DNA of 8,579 bases from an uncultured beta proteobacterium (GTDB lineage: Bacteria; Pseudomonadota; Gammaproteobacteria; Burkholderiales; SG8-39). This document shows positions 6,499-8,579 of this stretch, one piece after another (position 1 is the first letter of the stretch; every line of letters starts with the position of its first letter). Where the stretch lies: positions 28,912-37,490 of the forward strand of contig CADEDU010000071.1 of assembly GCA_902826155.1 (NCBI GenBank), read 5' to 3'. Under the pieces are notes generated by a model. That model saw nothing but the letters and a program-made list of their open reading frames with translations. It did no database searches and was not told where the DNA came from. Both the position numbers and the translations under genes were made by a program.

Positions 6499-6969
6499 AT
6501 GCGGCTGATCGTCATCGCGGTCGGGGAGCGTATGCCCGGCTGGGTCGATCAGGCGGTCGACGACTATGCGCGTCGTATGCCGCGAGCGTTGCGCCTGGAA
6601 CTCAAGACGATCCGACCGGCGCGCCGTACCGAGGGTGACAGCGTCGAGCAGTTGCTGCGCGAAGAAGCAGTGCGCCTCGATGCCGCAATCCCGCGCGCCG
6701 CGCTGATCGTTGCGCTGGACGAGCGCGGCAAAGCGCTCAGTTCGATGGCGCTCGCCAGACAGCTCGATTTGTGGATGCAGGGCGGGCAGGACATCGCCTT
6801 GTTGATTGGCGGCCCCGATGGCCTCGATCCGGCACTGAAGCGTCGCGCCGCGATCACCCTGCAGCTTTCGAGCTTCACCCTCCCGCACGGGCTGGCGCGC
6901 GTGGTGCTGGTGGAGCAGCTCTACCGGGCCGCTATGATCCTGGCGAACCATCCCTACCACCGCGAATAA
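6499..6969 (+). CDS. rlmH: 23S rRNA (pseudouridine(1915)-N(3))-methyltransferase
   Basis: RlmH is a SPOUT-class, SAM-dependent enzyme that methylates pseudouridine 1915 in helix 69 of 23S rRNA, acting on assembled 70S ribosomes. The 156-residue length matches the family (E. coli has 155). Conserved segments are [10 protein letters not shown] (73-82), the SAM-binding LIGGPDG (102-108), [18 protein letters not shown] (127-144), and the C-terminal HPYHRE (151-156) needed for function. The start ATG has no strong Shine-Dalgarno sequence and lies 18 bp after rsfS, consistent with translation in a shared operon. maf starts 16 bp after its stop. Confidence 0.97.
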   Translation: MRLIVIAVGERMPGWVDQAVDDYARRMPRALRLELKTIRPARRTEGDSVEQLLREEAVRLDAAIPRAALIVALDERGKALSSMALARQLDLWMQGGQDIALLIGGPDGLDPALKRRAAITLQLSSFTLPHGLARVVLVEQLYRAAMILANHPYHRE

Positions 6970-6985
6970 CACCGCACGGCGAGCC

Positions 6986-7594
6986 ATGCTGGCGTTGCCC
7001 AAGATCTACCTGGCATCACAAAGCCCGCGCCGGCGCGAATTGCTGGCGCAGATCGGTGCTGAGTTCGAGTTGCTGCGTCTGCGCGAGCGCCCGGGCCGCA
7101 CGGCTGACGTCGATGAAGCGGTGCTTGCCGGAGAGCGCCCCGACACCTACGTGATGCGCGTCGCGCAACTGAAAGCCGACATCGCCGCGCAACGCGTGGC
7201 ACAGCGCGGCTGGGCGCGCATGCCGATTCTCGCCGCCGATACGACCGTATGTGTCGACGATCGGATTCTGGTCAAGCCGGTCGATGCCGACGACGCCCGA
7301 GCGATGCTGCGCAGCCTGTCTGGCCGCAGTCATGAAGTGCTCACCGCGATCGCCGTTCATCACGCCGGTCGGCTGCTCACCGCGCTGTCGCGCAGCACGG
7401 TACGATTTCGGTCGATCGGCGCGGACGAGATCGACGCGTACGTAGGCACCGGCGAGCCGATGGACAAGGCCGGGGCGTACGCGATTCAGGGTGGCGCCCA
7501 GGCGTTCATTCCCGCAATCGAAGGCAGCTACTCCGGCATCGTCGGCCTGCCGCTATGTGAAACCGTGGCGTTGTTGCGCCAGATCGCGAACTGA
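6986..7594 (+). CDS. maf: Maf family nucleoside triphosphate pyrophosphatase (YhdE-like)
   Basis: Maf proteins hydrolyse nucleoside triphosphates to monophosphates and pyrophosphate; YhdE-type members act on dTTP, UTP and modified forms such as 5-methyl-UTP and pseudo-UTP. The 202-residue product has the N-terminal [11 protein letters not shown] (10-20), ADTTV with catalytic D85 (84-88), VKP (96-98), [11 protein letters not shown], and the C-terminal [14 protein letters not shown] and [14 protein letters not shown] blocks. The [10 protein letters not shown] block and the neighbouring rng, as in E. coli yhdE-rng, favour the YhdE branch over the 7-methyl-GTP-specific YceF branch. The start has only a weak GGCGAG ribosome site. 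It belongs to the rlmH-maf-rng operon; rng begins 39 bp later. Confidence 0.95.
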   Translation: MLALPKIYLASQSPRRRELLAQIGAEFELLRLRERPGRTADVDEAVLAGERPDTYVMRVAQLKADIAAQRVAQRGWARMPILAADTTVCVDDRILVKPVDADDARAMLRSLSGRSHEVLTAIAVHHAGRLLTALSRSTVRFRSIGADEIDAYVGTGEPMDKAGAYAIQGGAQAFIPAIEGSYSGIVGLPLCETVALLRQIAN

Positions 7595-7633
7595 ACCCCG
7601 CCTGCGCTCGCCGCGCGCGCAACCGACATCGAC

Positions 7634-8579
7634 ATGGCCGAAGACATTCTGATCAACGTCACGCCGCAGGAAACGCGCGTCGCCGTCATCGACGCGGGCG
7701 TGGCGCAGGAACTGCACATCGAGCGCACGCACGGGCGCGGACTGGTGGGCAACATCTATCGCGGCGTGGTCGCGCGGGTGCTGCCAGGCATGCAGTCGGC
7801 CTTCATCGAGATCGGCCTGGAGCGCGCGGCGTTCCTGCACATCGCCGACATCTGGGAAGCACGGCAAAACGGCGGCGATCCGCGCCCGATCGAGAAGATC
7901 CTCTCCGAAGGGCAGCCGATCGTCGTGCAGGTGGTGAAGGATCCGATCGGCACCAAAGGCGCGCGGCTGTCGACGCAGGTGAGCCTCGCCGGACGGATGC
8001 TGGTGTACCTGCCGCAGGATCCGCACATCGGCATCTCGCAGCGCATCGAAGACGAAACCGAGCGCAAGAATCTGCGCGAGCGGCTGCAGCAGCTCATTCC
8101 GCCCGAGGAGCGCGGCGGGTACATCATCCGCACCGTCGCCGAGAACGCGCACGAAGACGAGCTGGCCAACGACGTGCAGTACCTGCGCCGGCTGTGGCAC
8201 GACATCCGCCAGCGTGCAGGCGAAGCGCCGGCGCCGTCGTTGCTGCATCAGGATCTCTCGCTTGCCCAGCGCGTGCTGCGTGATTTCGTCGGCGCCGACA
8301 CCGGCCGCATCATCGTCGACTCGCGCGAGACCTTCGTGCGGCTGCAGGCGTTCGCCAAGGACTACACCCAGCAGGTGCTGCCCAAGATCGAGCATTACAC
8401 CGGCGAGCGGCCGCTGTTCGACCTCTACAACATCGAGGAAGAGATCGAGAAGGCGCTGGCGCGGCGCGTCGACCTCAAGTCGGGCGGGTATCTGATACTC
8501 GATCAGACCGAGGCGATGACCACGATCGACGTCAACACCGGCGGCTATGTCGGCGCGCGCAATTTCGACGACACCATCT
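7634..8579 (+). CDS. rng: Ribonuclease G, 5' part (cut by window edge)
   Basis: RNase G is an endoribonuclease of the RNase E/G family that matures the 5' end of 16S rRNA and cleaves some mRNAs. The first 315 codons are present out of an expected 490 or so, with no stop before the edge. An S1-like RNA-binding domain covers about residues 37-125 (GNIYRGVVARVLPGMQSAFIEIG opens it, and VKDPIGTKGARLST follows). The 5'-sensor region contains ISQRIEDE and GGYIIRT. The catalytic DNase I-like domain contains LKSGGYLILDQTEAM and D299 in IDVNTGG, which corresponds to the first magnesium-binding aspartate. The second aspartate and the zinc-link cysteines lie beyond the window. The absence of the long C-terminal scaffold cannot be judged, but the N-terminus MAEDILINVTPQETRVAVID and the maf neighbour indicate RNase G, not RNase E. 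The ATG lacks a clear ribosome site. Confidence 0.96.
   Translation, partial: MAEDILINVTPQETRVAVIDAGVAQELHIERTHGRGLVGNIYRGVVARVLPGMQSAFIEIGLERAAFLHIADIWEARQNGGDPRPIEKILSEGQPIVVQVVKDPIGTKGARLSTQVSLAGRMLVYLPQDPHIGISQRIEDETERKNLRERLQQLIPPEERGGYIIRTVAENAHEDELANDVQYLRRLWHDIRQRAGEAPAPSLLHQDLSLAQRVLRDFVGADTGRIIVDSRETFVRLQAFAKDYTQQVLPKIEHYTGERPLFDLYNIEEEIEKALARRVDLKSGGYLILDQTEAMTTIDVNTGGYVGARNFDDTI

Noticed and set aside
7553..8395. A 280-codon minus-strand frame opposite rng
   Set aside because: The + strand encodes an unambiguous RNase G with conserved motifs throughout; the antisense product has composition typical of a shadow frame.

Overview
The window is a high-GC, gene-dense chromosomal segment with no tRNA, rRNA, CRISPR array or intact transposon that I can see. 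The right half carries nadD, rsfS, rlmH, maf and rng, all on the + strand. This order is typical of Betaproteobacteria, especially Burkholderiales, where proA usually lies a short way upstream. The RsfS core also reads like betaproteobacterial versions I remember. I therefore infer a betaproteobacterium, possibly from a metagenome; the family cannot be fixed without a search.

Layout from left to right: proA (proline synthesis, +) fills the first 1.28 kb and may begin beyond the left edge. It converges with creD (inner-membrane protein, -) across a 180-bp gap. That gap holds a 145-bp repeat structure made of one inverted and two direct 20-bp copies around short hairpins. Divergent from creD is a DsbA-fold/kappa-GST-like 2-hydroxychromene-2-carboxylate isomerase homologue (+). 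It converges with a minus-strand pair: nadC and, 15 bp downstream, a LOG-family nucleotide phosphoribohydrolase. A 25-base hairpin covers that convergent junction. nadC is divergent from nadD across about 108 bp, so two NAD-synthesis enzymes (NaMN formation and NaMN adenylation) flank one control region.

From nadD onward the genes form a ribosome and nucleotide housekeeping run. RsfS is the ribosomal silencing factor, RlmH methylates pseudouridine 1915 of 23S rRNA, Maf is a nucleotide pyrophosphatase, and RNase G is cut by the right edge after 315 codons. rsfS uses a TTG start behind its own candidate promoter. A 38-codon upstream reading frame ends in a TTGA overlap with that start.

Most of the window is conserved housekeeping DNA and I found no evident new defence or mobile system. 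The points worth a second look are the repeat element after proA, the creD/isomerase/LOG/nadC block lying between proA and nadD, the nadC-LOG pairing, and the overlapping upstream frame at rsfS.
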